A stretch of DNA of 35,030 nucleotides from Acidobacteriota bacterium (lineage in GTDB: Bacteria; Acidobacteriota; Terriglobia; Terriglobales; Acidobacteriaceae), in contig JAJYZC010000041.1 in NCBI GenBank assembly GCA_021800255.1, positions 1-35,030 on the forward strand, read 5' to 3'. The notes below the pieces were generated by a model that searched no databases, was not told the origin of the DNA, and saw nothing but the letters and a program-made list of their open reading frames with translations. A program made the translations under genes and the position numbers. Every line of letters begins with the position of its first letter. Within the stretch, counting starts at the first letter, position 1. Shown here piece after piece: positions 8,111-17,300 of this stretch.

Positions 8111-8284
8111 TCAGTTTTTTTGCAGCCAAACCGCCGGCGCCGCAGGGAAGACCACTTTCTCCTCGAAGCGGTTCACCCGCGCGCCGGGATGTAGCGCCAG
8201 TTCCGCAATCTCGCAGTTCGCAGCCGGCGGGCCCGCCTTGATGCCCAGCGCCGGCACAGCAAGCCCCGCCGCCCAGGCGGGAAT
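8111..8284 (-). pseudogene. Possible decayed 3' gene fragment, unrecognised
   Basis: On the minus strand, a frame ending at TGA (8113-8111) reads about 57 residues of ordinary soluble-protein composition. It includes LAVPALGIKAGPP and ELALHPGARVNRFEEKVV, and it ends in VWLQKN. It is blocked upstream by an in-frame TAA at 8287-8285 and a further stop beyond it, and no start with a ribosome binding site is visible. It therefore looks like the tail of a gene whose 5' part is lost, next to repeat copy A. I do not recognise the family. It may also be a chance GC-rich frame. Confidence 0.3.
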
Positions 8285-8341
8285 TTACGGCGCAGGCAGA
8301 TGCTCGCCTTGAAATCACTAAGTTTTTCGTCCTCCGCCTCG

Positions 8342-9061
8342 TTAATCCGACGGCCCCGCGTCGTCGGCCATGAAGACCTCGACGGGAGGATTGCTGGTCA
8401 ACTGGGTATCGACGATCAGAACCGTCCGCACCTCGCCGCCGATCAAGGTCATGGAGGCGGAAGTGTATTTGGGCGTGGTTACGCCGGTGGGCGTAATGAC
8501 CATAGTGACGGTCTGGGAGGGAAAACTGAGGTAGCCGGTTGAACCGCCCGCAGGCAGAGCCGTAACCAAGGGGATGGTGTTGGCCAGCGTGGTCCCGGAG
8601 GGAATCATGTAGACATCGACCGGGCCAGTCTTAGGCGCTTGGTTGAGGAAGCGGAAGGCGGAGTGGCCCTGGGCAGCCTCAACCTGCTGATCTTCAAGAA
8701 TCGTGACTTCGTATCCGGTGGGGGCGGCGCCGTTATCGGTGAGGAAAATGGAGTGCTGATGGCCGGCGAGCAGAGTGCCGCTGGTGCTCACCAATGTAGC
8801 GCCTCCGGTCGTGGCCGTGATACTGATGAACGCATCATTGGAGGCAGGCACTGTGGCGTAGGGAGTGATGGTTCCCTGGCCGATATTGGCGGCCAGCAAT
8901 ACGCCCTCGGCAGTCACGTTAATGGCGGGCGCCACGTAGGAGGCGTCGATGACGCGCACCAGGCTGGGCTCGGTGTAGCCGGCCACGTTTTCGCAGGCCG
9001 ACAAGCCAAAAGCCGCGGCAAGAGAAACCACCGTTGCTACTACCAGTCCGCACCGCTTCAT
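8342..9061 (-). CDS. DUF4397 domain lipoprotein
   Basis: 239 residues from the ATG at 9061. The N-terminus MKRCGLVVATVVSLAAA leads into a lipobox FGLSAC with cysteine at 23, so the mature protein should be a lipid-anchored envelope protein. The rest is rich in beta-strand, Thr, Val and Gly. SLVRVIDASYVAPAINVTAE and AFRFLNQAPKTGPVDVYMI begin two similar halves, each with the 'R-x-x-N/D..P-x-V-D-V-Y' pattern of DUF4397. That domain is common in surface proteins and has no established enzymatic role. The upstream in-frame ATGs at 9112 and 9103 would place extra residues before the signal peptide and are less likely. The gene is separate from its neighbours; no partner is obvious. Confidence 0.85.
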   Translation of the reverse strand: MKRCGLVVATVVSLAAAFGLSACENVAGYTEPSLVRVIDASYVAPAINVTAEGVLLAANIGQGTITPYATVPASNDAFISITATTGGATLVSTSGTLLAGHQHSIFLTDNGAAPTGYEVTILEDQQVEAAQGHSAFRFLNQAPKTGPVDVYMIPSGTTLANTIPLVTALPAGGSTGYLSFPSQTVTMVITPTGVTTPKYTSASMTLIGGEVRTVLIVDTQLTSNPPVEVFMADDAGPSD

Positions 9062-9210
9062 GCCAGTTCTCTGGCTATCCAAAACCTTGCTAATGCGATC
9101 CATCTGGAGCACGCTTCCATACTACAGGCACAGGATGGCAACAGGGTACGACTTTTTGGCGATGGAAGCCGGATTACCCCCAACAGGAATAAGCAAAGGC
9201 ACGTAGAGTC

Positions 9211-9525
9211 CTACGCGCCGCCGTGGAAACGTCTGAAGGCGTAGGCAAGATTGAGCGCCATAAGCAGTATGCCTGCGCCAAGAATGAGCACCTGGGCAAC
9301 GTCGTGCAGGTTGAATTCGCCCACGCGAACCACGAGCAGGTAAGCAGCCACCAGATTGAAAAAACCCCAAAGCACATTCACCGCCGGGGATGACAGGCCC
9401 TTTCCCGGCGGCTTGGCAAACGGACTCTGGAAGGAACGCCCTGAGATCCCATTGATGAGATGGGGCAGGGAGTTCGCGAGAAAGGCTCCGCCAAAGAAGT
9501 AGGCTAGGTAGTCATACCAGCGCAT
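9211..9525 (-). CDS. Small three-helix membrane protein, unknown function
   Basis: 104 residues. Hydrophobic stretches lie at about 5-25 (DYLAYFFGGAFLANSLPHLI), 48-66 (AVNVLWGFFNLVAAYLLVV) and 75-95 (AQVLILGAGILLMALNLAYAF). A polar segment with FAKPPGKGLSSP separates the first two. AGGGAG lies 9 bases before the ATG and supports the start. Small membrane proteins of this shape with an N-terminal H-L-x-N-G-x-S-G segment occur in several phyla and have no assigned role, to my knowledge. It lies between the DUF4397 gene and the purine permease on the same strand and may be transcribed with the latter (52-base gap). Confidence 0.7.
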   Translation of the reverse strand: MRWYDYLAYFFGGAFLANSLPHLINGISGRSFQSPFAKPPGKGLSSPAVNVLWGFFNLVAAYLLVVRVGEFNLHDVAQVLILGAGILLMALNLAYAFRRFHGGA

Positions 9526-9577
9526 ATTGGCTCTCCCTTCGAGGAACGACGAACAACGGCCTACATGGTAGCAGGCT

Positions 9578-10885
9578 CTAGCTCGTGCCGATGTAAATGA
9601 AGCGGGCCAGGAACAGCGCGGCCAGCAGATAGAGCAGCCAATCCTGGCGGCGGAGTTTGCCCGTGGCCAGATGCAGAACCGCCCAGGCGATTACGCCGAA
9701 GCCCAGGCCGGTGGCGATGGAATAGGTAAAGGGGACGAGAACGAGGGTCAGAAAGGCCGGGACAGAGACCAGGGGATTGCGCCAGTCGATTTCAGTGATG
9801 GTAGTGAGCATGAGCGCGCCCACCAGGATGAGGGCCGGCGCGGTGGCGGCCGCGGGCACAACGCCGGCGAATGGAGCGGCCCCTATGGCGGCCACGAAGA
9901 AGAGGCCGGTGACGATCGCGGTGACGCCCGAACGCCCGCCGGCCTCGACGCCGGCCGTGGACTCAACGTAGCTGGTTACGGTGGAGGTTCCGGCGAGGGA
10001 GCCGAAGACAGTGGCCGTGGCGTCGCTGAAGAAAATCTGGTTGAGGCGGGGAATAGAGTGGCCGTGATCGATCAATCCCGCGCGCTTGCCCACAGCTACC
10101 AGTGTGCCCAGATTGTCGAAGAGGTCCACGAAGAAGAAGACGAAGATGATCTCCAGCAGCCCCTTGTTCAGAGCGCCGCGAAGGTTGAGCTGGAAGGCGG
10201 TTGCGGCTAGGGCGTGAAGGCCGGCGCCGGAGGGGGTCCAATGCGCCAGTCCCAGCGCCCAGGCAAGCGCGGTGATGCTGAGCACGCCGATGAGGATGGA
10301 GCCGCGCACCTTCTTCACCTCCAGGGCGGCCATCAAGGTGAGGCCGGCGAGGGCCAGCGCGGTGGTAGGACTTTTGACGTTTCCCAGGCTGACGAAGGTC
10401 CCCGGGGCGCGCACCACCAGGCCCGCGTTCTGGAAGCCGATGAAGGCGATGAACAGGCCGATGCCGCCGGCCACGGCGGCGTAAAGCTGCTGGGGGATGG
10501 AGCGCAGGATCATCTGGCGAAGGCCCGCGGCGGTGGTAGCCAGGAAGAGAACACCCGAGATGAACACCGCCCCCAGCGCCGTCTGCCAGGGGATGTGCAT
10601 CTTGATGCACACGGTGTAAGCGAAGTAGGCGTTGAGGCCCATGCCGGGAGCCAGGGCGATGGGGTAGCGGGCGACGATGCCCATGAGGATGGACGCGAAG
10701 GCCGCCGAGATGCAGGTGGCGGCGGTGACTGCGGCCAAGGGCAGGCCGGCAGCGGCCAGGATGGCCGGATTCACCAGCACAATGTAGGCCATGGTCACGA
10801 ACGTAGTGGCCCCGGCCAGAATCTCAGTGCGCCAGTTCGTGCCCAGGCGGTCGAATTCAAAGTAGGCTTCCAGTCTCTTGCGCAT
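9578..10885 (-). CDS. NCS2-family purine permease, AzgA/GhxP-like
   Basis: 435 residues with about 12-14 membrane helices. It imports adenine, hypoxanthine or guanine by proton symport if it behaves like characterised AzgA-clade members. Clade signatures are FEFDRLGTNWRTEILAGATT at the N-terminus, APGMGLNAYFAY in the third helix region, and STVTSYVESTAGVEAGGRSG in the later half, which is diagnostic of this clade rather than of uracil/xanthine permeases. The C-terminus is short. No purine riboswitch or purine genes are seen around it. The CPA1 antiporter gene ends 82 bases upstream on the same strand, so read-through is possible. The specific base transported cannot be read from the sequence. 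Confidence 0.92.
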   Translation of the reverse strand: MRKRLEAYFEFDRLGTNWRTEILAGATTFVTMAYIVLVNPAILAAAGLPLAAVTAATCISAAFASILMGIVARYPIALAPGMGLNAYFAYTVCIKMHIPWQTALGAVFISGVLFLATTAAGLRQMILRSIPQQLYAAVAGGIGLFIAFIGFQNAGLVVRAPGTFVSLGNVKSPTTALALAGLTLMAALEVKKVRGSILIGVLSITALAWALGLAHWTPSGAGLHALAATAFQLNLRGALNKGLLEIIFVFFFVDLFDNLGTLVAVGKRAGLIDHGHSIPRLNQIFFSDATATVFGSLAGTSTVTSYVESTAGVEAGGRSGVTAIVTGLFFVAAIGAAPFAGVVPAAATAPALILVGALMLTTITEIDWRNPLVSVPAFLTLVLVPFTYSIATGLGFGVIAWAVLHLATGKLRRQDWLLYLLAALFLARFIYIGTS

Positions 10886-10967
10886 AAATCAGCACTCTTA
10901 GAAAACCACACACGGGTTTGAACGCCAAGGAGATCGTGTGCATGAGCGGATCGAGCTCAGGCGCCGA

Positions 10968-12206
10968 TCAGCGGGCGGGCGCCTGCTTTGCGTTCCAGCG
11001 GCGGAGCAGGCGGTCCATGGAGCCTCCCTGAACGAGGATGGAGAAGACCACGGTGAGATAAGTGGCCGCGACGATCCAGGGGCGGCCCAGGGCTTCGGGC
11101 ACTGAGAGAGCCAGGGCAATGGAGAGGCCGCCGCGCAGGCCGCCCCACGCGAGCACAAAGGTGGAACTGCGATGGCCGGGCCGTAAGAGGCGCACCAGCG
11201 CGAGCAAAGCGGCCACAGCTCCAAGGCGCACCGCGTTGACTGCGAGGATGGCCGCAAATCCAGCGCCGAGGGCCCGCAGATTCACGGGGACCGCCATCAT
11301 CTCCAGGCCCAGCAGGACGAAGAGGATAGAGTTCTGTACCTCGTCGATGACCTCCCAGAAGCCTTTCACGCTGTCGTGGTCGATGCGCGCGGCCGGCTGA
11401 TGGCGATTGAAGTGGCGCAGGGCGATGCCGGCCACGACCGCCTCGATAGGAGCTGAGAGGCGCAACCCGTCCGCGAGCGCGTATCCGCCCAGCGCCAGGG
11501 CGATGGTGAAGAGGATGTCCACCTGATAGGCGTTGACGCTGCGCATCAGATGTGAAGCGACCCAGGCGGCGATCATGCCCGCAGCGGCGGCGCCGCCGGC
11601 CTTCAGCAGCAGAAATCCGGCGATGTGGAGCGGGGTGGGCTTATGGCCGCCGGCCATGTCGAGCAGGGTGAGAAAGAGCACCGCGCCGATGCCGTCGTTG
11701 AACAGAGATTCGCCCGCCAACTGGGCCTGGATGGCCTTGGGAACCCCGGTGCGGCGCAGCATCTCCAGGACGGCGATGGGGTCGGTAGGCGAGATGAGCG
11801 CGCCGAAGATGAGGCACTGCACCCATGGGATGCGGAAGCCGGTGAGCAAAAACATAAGACCCGCCACCAGAAACACGGAGAGAACCGTGCCCACAACCGA
11901 AAGCAGCGAGATAGTCAATTTTTCGCGCGCCAGTTGCTCCAGGTCGAGCAGGAAGGCGCCGGAAAACAGCAGCAGCGGCAACATGCCGTGCAGGATCACG
12001 CCCTGGAAGTCGATGGGAAGGGCGAGGTTCAGGGCCCAGCGATGAAATTGCGGAGATGCCTGCCCAACGGCCATCAGGCACGCCGAAGCTGCCACTGTCA
12101 GCAGCATGGTTCCCACCGTGATGGGCAGCTTGAGCCAGCGGACGCTGACCAGGCCGAACAGCGCCGCGATGGCGAATAGAACGCTGACAATCTGAAGGGT
12201 GGTCAT
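10968..12206 (-). CDS. CPA1-family Na+/H+ antiporter
   Basis: 412 residues from the ATG at 12206, preceded by AAGG at a spacing of about 9; an upstream ATG at 12236 is less likely. It is a 12-13 helix membrane protein of the sodium/hydrogen exchanger family. ISPTDPIAVLEML carries the conserved aspartate of the unwound helix, and GESLFNDGIGAVLF carries the N-D ion-binding pair typical of electroneutral NhaP/NHE-type exchangers. AWGGLRGGLSIALAL near the C-terminus is the other family signature. It would exchange cytoplasmic Na+ or K+ for H+ in pH and salt homeostasis. There is no long C-terminal regulatory domain. It is divergent from ddl, with 160 bases between the starts. Confidence 0.93.
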   Translation of the reverse strand: MTTLQIVSVLFAIAALFGLVSVRWLKLPITVGTMLLTVAASACLMAVGQASPQFHRWALNLALPIDFQGVILHGMLPLLLFSGAFLLDLEQLAREKLTISLLSVVGTVLSVFLVAGLMFLLTGFRIPWVQCLIFGALISPTDPIAVLEMLRRTGVPKAIQAQLAGESLFNDGIGAVLFLTLLDMAGGHKPTPLHIAGFLLLKAGGAAAAGMIAAWVASHLMRSVNAYQVDILFTIALALGGYALADGLRLSAPIEAVVAGIALRHFNRHQPAARIDHDSVKGFWEVIDEVQNSILFVLLGLEMMAVPVNLRALGAGFAAILAVNAVRLGAVAALLALVRLLRPGHRSSTFVLAWGGLRGGLSIALALSVPEALGRPWIVAATYLTVVFSILVQGGSMDRLLRRWNAKQAPAR

Positions 12207-12366
12207 GGAATGCTGCCTTACGGACGATACAGCCATGGTAACGGAAGGGAAGCAGGCCGAAAATCACGGTGAAGTCCCGGAAGGCGACCGGACCTGCTGC
12301 AAAATCTGCGGCCAATCGCGGTTTGCGAGGGATTGCGGTCCCGGCGCGCTATTTAAAATCTCTGTA

Positions 12367-13554
12367 ATGGCAAAAAAAATCCGTGTCGGGATTCTCTTTG
12401 GCGGGCGCAGCGGCGAGCACGAGGTTTCGCTGCTTTCGGCCGCGTCCATCCTGCAAGCAATCGATCGCAAAAAATTCGCGGTGACGCCTATCGGCATCAC
12501 CAAGGAGGGCCGCTGGCTGGCGGCGGCAGATGCGCATGATTTATTGAATGGGAGCGCCAGCGCGGCTGGCCGCCGTCTGCGCGCGGGCGACCCCGAGGCG
12601 ACGCCCGGCGCGAAACTGCTCCACGAGGGCATACCCACACTGCTGGCGCCGGAGCCGGGCAGGTCCACGGCTCTCGACCAAAGCCAAGGCCCGGGCGGCC
12701 AACCCTCCGCCGGAGCGGCTCTCGACGTGGTTTTTCCCGTGTTGCACGGCACCTTTGGCGAGGATGGGACGATCCAAGGATTGTTTGAGCTGGCCGGCAT
12801 CGCCTACGTTGGCTCCGGCGTTCTGGGCTCGGCTGCGGGGATGGACAAGGACGCGATGAAGCGGCTGTTCGCCCAGGCTGGGCTGCCCATCGTCAAGCAC
12901 CTCACGCTGTTGCGGGCCGAGTGGGAGAAGTCGCCGCGCAAAGCGATTGCGCAGATCGAGGCGGCGCTCAAGTATCCGCTGTTTGTGAAGCCGGCGAACC
13001 TGGGCTCTTCGGTGGGCATTAGCAAGGCGCACGACCGCAAGGAGCTTGCCCCGGCGCTCGCGCTGGCTGCCAGATACGACCGCAAGCTGATCGTCGAACA
13101 GGGCGTGGGCGGCCAAAACTCCCGCGCGCGCGAGTTTGAGGTCGCCGTGCTGGGCAACGACGCTCCCCAAGCCAGCGTGGTGGGCGAGATCGTTCCCGGC
13201 AAAGAGTTCTACGACTACGAGGCGAAGTATCTTTCGGAAGGCTCCGTGCCCATCATTCCCGCCAAGCTCAGCCGCGCCCAGGCCAAGGAGATTCGCGCCA
13301 TGGCCGTGGCGGCCTTCCGCGCCTGCGACCTCGCGGGCCTGGCGCGCGTGGACTTTCTGATGGAACCGGAAGGCAAACATCGCATCTTCATCAACGAGGT
13401 CAACACGATGCCCGGCTTTACCCGCATCAGCATGTATCCCAAGCTATGGGAGGCCACGGGCATCCCCTACCAAGACCTGATTACCCGGCTGATTGAACTG
13501 GCCCTTGAGCGCCAGCGGGAAAAGGAACGGACGGCTTATAGCCGGGATGTGTAG
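12367..13554 (+). CDS. ddl: D-alanine--D-alanine ligase
   Basis: 395 residues from the ATG at 12367. ATP-dependent joining of two D-alanines for the peptidoglycan stem peptide, in the cytoplasm. Signatures: FGGRSGEHEVSLLSA at the N-terminus, PVLHGTFGEDGTIQG before the ATP-grasp domain, KYPLFVKPANLGSSVGI (ATP-binding lysine and the serine loop), and RVDFLMEPEGKHRIFINEVN, ending in the Mg2+-binding E-x-N, then TMPGFT. The length is above the usual 305-370 residues because about 40 extra residues rich in Pro, Gly and Ala lie between the N-terminal domain and the HGTFGEDG motif. The upstream frame to 12199 is not typical protein. No clear Shine-Dalgarno precedes the ATG. Confidence 0.95.
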   Translation: MAKKIRVGILFGGRSGEHEVSLLSAASILQAIDRKKFAVTPIGITKEGRWLAAADAHDLLNGSASAAGRRLRAGDPEATPGAKLLHEGIPTLLAPEPGRSTALDQSQGPGGQPSAGAALDVVFPVLHGTFGEDGTIQGLFELAGIAYVGSGVLGSAAGMDKDAMKRLFAQAGLPIVKHLTLLRAEWEKSPRKAIAQIEAALKYPLFVKPANLGSSVGISKAHDRKELAPALALAARYDRKLIVEQGVGGQNSRAREFEVAVLGNDAPQASVVGEIVPGKEFYDYEAKYLSEGSVPIIPAKLSRAQAKEIRAMAVAAFRACDLAGLARVDFLMEPEGKHRIFINEVNTMPGFTRISMYPKLWEATGIPYQDLITRLIELALERQREKERTAYSRDV

Positions 13555-13612
13555 AAACGCGAAGCGCTCACTGAGAACAAGCTGGACCTTTGCAGATGGA
13601 GGGGGATGAGAG

Positions 13613-13631
13613 GCCCTCAAAAACAGAGGGC
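13613..13631 (+). terminator. Weak terminator-like hairpin after ddl
   Basis: GCCCTC (13613-13618) and GAGGGC (13626-13631) form a 6-bp GC-rich stem with an A-rich loop, followed by TTGTT. It lies about 60 bases beyond the ddl stop and before the next gene. The T-tract is interrupted, so intrinsic termination would be partial. Confidence 0.4.
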
Positions 13632-13798
13632 TTGTTGACAGCGTCCAACTGGCGTGCGGCGCAGCGCCCAAGATCCAAAAAGTATCTCCACCCGGGGGAA
13701 GATTTTCCAAGGGATTGCAGCCGGGTTGGGTATGCAAAGCAGCCCGCGGCCTGTGACCTTCCGCAATTGCCGTATGCTAACGTTGAGGATCGATCGCC

Positions 13799-14305
13799 AT
13801 GACCTTGCTTGACGCTCCCACATTTAACGAAGCGCGCTACCGGCGCAACCGGCGGATCATGCAGTGCGTCGCGGGACTGCTGGTGGCGCTGTTTATCGGC
13901 TGGTGGCTGGCCGCCAGCCGCCCCGTGGATTGGCCCTGGCGCTGGGATGCCTATCTATTCGGCCGGCGCGCCGTGAACCGCTTTTTGACCGCCGTGGAGC
14001 AGGACAATCTGCCCAAAGCCTACGGCATCTGGATGCACGACAAAGACTGGCAGCAGCATCAGGCGCAATACACGCTCTATCCTTACAGCCGCTTCGAGCA
14101 GGACTGGGGCCCCAGCGGCTCCGGCAATGACTATGGCGTGATTCGGAGCCACAAGATCGCCGAGGCGCGCTATTACGGCAATGTGCTGCTCGTGGCTGTG
14201 TTGGTCAACGGGCGCAAGACTGGGGCGCTCAATCTGGCCTACAATCCCAAAACCCATACCCTCGACTTTTCGCCGCCGGGGATACGGCTCTACCTGGGCC
14301 CATAG
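13799..14305 (+). CDS. Membrane-anchored protein of unknown function
   Basis: 168 residues. A basic N-terminus (RYRRNRRIMQ) is followed by one membrane helix at about 21-38 (CVAGLLVALFIGWWLAA). The rest is probably periplasmic, with many Trp and Tyr, including FLTAVEQDNLPKAYGIWMHD and YPYSRFEQDWGP. The later part (YGNVLLVAVLVNGRKTGALN) reads as a beta-sheet. The shape recalls small alpha+beta domains with an NTF2-like or SnoaL-like fold, in which a helix with 'A-Y-x-x-W/L' precedes a sheet, but this is only a resemblance. GAGGA nine bases before the ATG supports the start. It lies between ddl and the convergent fused glycan gene and may share a transcript with ddl. Confidence 0.7.
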   Translation: MTLLDAPTFNEARYRRNRRIMQCVAGLLVALFIGWWLAASRPVDWPWRWDAYLFGRRAVNRFLTAVEQDNLPKAYGIWMHDKDWQQHQAQYTLYPYSRFEQDWGPSGSGNDYGVIRSHKIAEARYYGNVLLVAVLVNGRKTGALNLAYNPKTHTLDFSPPGIRLYLGP

Positions 14306-14399
14306 AGACGGGCGAGGAAAACCTTGGCCACGCCGCGAGCAGCAACACCAGGGACCAGAGGCGGCGCACGCGCGTGCACGATACTCCCTTGATTACGGC

Positions 14400-17300
14400 T
14401 TAGTGTACTGCCTCGCTCAGCACCTCGGCATTCTTGCTCATCTTGGCTGTCCGCTCGAGCTTGTTCCAGTCGAAGGGCTGTCCGTCGATGGCGCGTTTGA
14501 GGGTCTTAGCGAGCACTAGAGAGAAGACCTGCCGGTAGGCGAAGCGTTGCAGCCAGATGTGAAAGAGCAGCCAGGCATCGCCTTTGTTGGCTGGATGCCG
14601 GCGTTCCAGGCTGAATGCCACCGCGGAAGTAACGAAGTCAATGAGCAGGAAGGCGAGGAAGTAAGCGACCAGCTTCTCCAGGCTGGTTGCCGAAGCCGCT
14701 TCGGGGTGGTAATAGCGGTCGATGAAGTAATTTCCCACCCCAGCCGCAAACATCACATCGATGAAGGGCGAGACCAGGGGCAGGATCATCTGAAAGATCA
14801 CGATGTTGGGCAGGGCGAAGAGTCCCATGGCCTTGTTGCGGGCGAAGGCGGCGCGATGCTTCCAAACCGCCTGTAGGGTGCCGAAGGACCAGCGAAAGCG
14901 CTGGCTCATCAGGCTCTTCATGCTGGCCGGGGCTTCGGTGAAGGCCAGGGCGCGGTCCTCGTAATCGACCTTGAGCTGCATCTCCAGCAGATGCATGGTG
15001 AGGTCGGCGTCTTCCGCCACGGTGTTCAGAGGATAGCCTCCGGCGGCCTTCACGGCGGCGGTGCGCCACGCGCCAATGGCTCCCGGAACCACGGTGACCA
15101 CGTGAAAAACGTCCAGCGCGCGGCGCTCGAAGTTCTGGCTGGTGATGTATTCCAGAGCCTGCCAGCGGGTCCACAGGTTCACCTTGTTGCCCACCTTGGC
15201 GTTGCCCGCCATGGCGCCGACGGTGGGGTCCTGAAAATGAGGAATGAGCTTGGAAATGGCGTCGGCAGCTATCGCGGTGTCGGCATCGATGCCCACATAA
15301 ATCTCTTCATCGATGTGTTCCAGACCGTAATTGAGGGCGGCGGCCTTGCCTTCGTTGTGCTTGCTCAGGATGCGGACACGGCCGGCAGCGATCTCCTCGG
15401 CAAAGGCCTCCCGCGCCACCTCGGCGGTGCGGTCAACTGATCCATCGTCCACCACGATGACGTGCAGATTCTTGTAGTCGGAGTTGAGCACGGAGCGGAT
15501 GGTGCGGACGATCACGGCCTCTTCGTTGTAAGCGGGGATGAGAACCGCTACGCGCGGATTGTAATCCGGCGAGGCGCGGCGAATGGGCTTGCGCAGCCGG
15601 TCGAAGACGGCCAGAACGCCGATGAAAAGAAACCGCACGCTCATCAGCACGTCGCCCACAAAAAAGACCAGCACGATGAACTTGGCGATGATGGCCGCGC
15701 TGGAAAAGGCGATGGAATCGGGAATGGTGCGCACCCATTGGCCGAAGCTGAGCTTGGGCATCACCTCCGCCCTGGTCTTGCCCATGAGCGCGGAGACCTG
15801 AACGAATTTGTAACCGCGGGCGCGCAGCCCATCGATGAGCACCGGCAGCGCGGCCACGGTGGCCGAGCGATCGCCGCCGCCATCGTGCAGCAGGATGATC
15901 GAGCCGCTAAACTGCGGCTTGGTCTTCATGGCGCGCAATTGCGCCAGCACGGAATCCAGAATCTCCTGCGGCGATTTGCGGGGATGCTCGTTCCAGTCGT
16001 TGGTGTCGATCTTGTTGCCGATGATGGTGAATCCATCGCGCTGAATGCGCACCACCGGCGCGGCTTCATCGTCCGTATCCGGCTCTTCATCGATGTCGTA
16101 TGGGGGGCGGAAGAAAAGCGGCTGCACGCCCAGTTTGGACTCGAAAAGCCGCTCCGTGAGATCGACCTCCAAGTCCAGTTGGCTCCGCGCGATCTCGCTG
16201 ATGTCGGGATGGGTGTAGGTGTGGTTTCCTATCTCATTGCCGTCGCGGTAAACACGCTGCATCAGCCCCACGTTCTCGGCCGCCTCGTCGCCGATCTCAA
16301 AAAAAGTCGCGTGTACGTGCTTTGCTTTCAAGATGTCGAGAATCTTGGGAGTCCAGCGGGGATCGGGTCCGTCATCGAAGGAGATCGCCACCTCCTTCAG
16401 CTTGGGATGGTAGCCGTACTGCTGAATGAGGTAAGGCTGCGGATAAACGACCATGTGCTCATCGACGATCAGTTGATCGCTGGGGCTGGGGTCGTCGGTG
16501 TCGACGGTGACGATGCGCCTGCCGGGATGAGGCAGCCCGACCACGCGCAGGATGTCGCCTTCCCCCTGCGTGTTCACGTCGTGGCCGGGCAGCACCACGC
16601 TGAGCTGTTGCGGAGCCTGGGGCGCGTTGGGCCGGTCCCACACGTTCCAGAGCGATCTGTCCTCTTCGCCCAGGCGCCACAGAGCGAAGGTCTCCAGGCC
16701 CATGGCGCGGGCGGCGCGCATCTCATTCAAAAGCGTCACCGCATCGAGAAACCACACTACGTGGTGCTCATGGGCGTCTTCGTCGATGTACTCGAAGTGG
16801 GGATTGAGAGAGTCAAAATCGAGGTCCACGTCGGCCCCCACGTCTGCGGCCTCCTGCCAGGCGTCGGAAACCGAGAGGTCTTCGGTGTTCAGCACCTGGG
16901 GCTCGAAATGCCAGCGGTTCTTGCGATTGGGCATGGACATAGCCCAGTCATAGCCGTAGTTGGCCATGGCGCAGATCAGCTTCTGCTTAGGCACCGATTT
17001 GAGCACCCGGCGCAGATTGGCGGCGAACCAATCCTGGCTGGCGATGGGGCCCGGACCGCTGTCGATCTCATGCTGATCGTAGTTCATCAAAATTATGCCG
17101 TCGGAGTTGGCGGCGATCGTTTTCAAATCGCTGGCGCTGGTGGAGGCGTCCACGTTGACATAAAGCCGCAGATTGCGCGGATGCATCTGGGCGTAGAGCG
17201 CCTGGATGAAGCTCAAGTAAGCCGGATCCGCGTCGCCGGGCAGGCTTTCGAAATCCAGCGACAGCCCGTGATAGACCGGGTAGGCCAGTAAAAAACGCAT

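Noticed and set aside
15462-17291. 609-codon open frame antisense to the fused glycan gene
   Set aside because: The opposite strand has complete GT2 and NodB motifs. The antisense product has the Val/His/Gly/Asp bias of a shadow frame.
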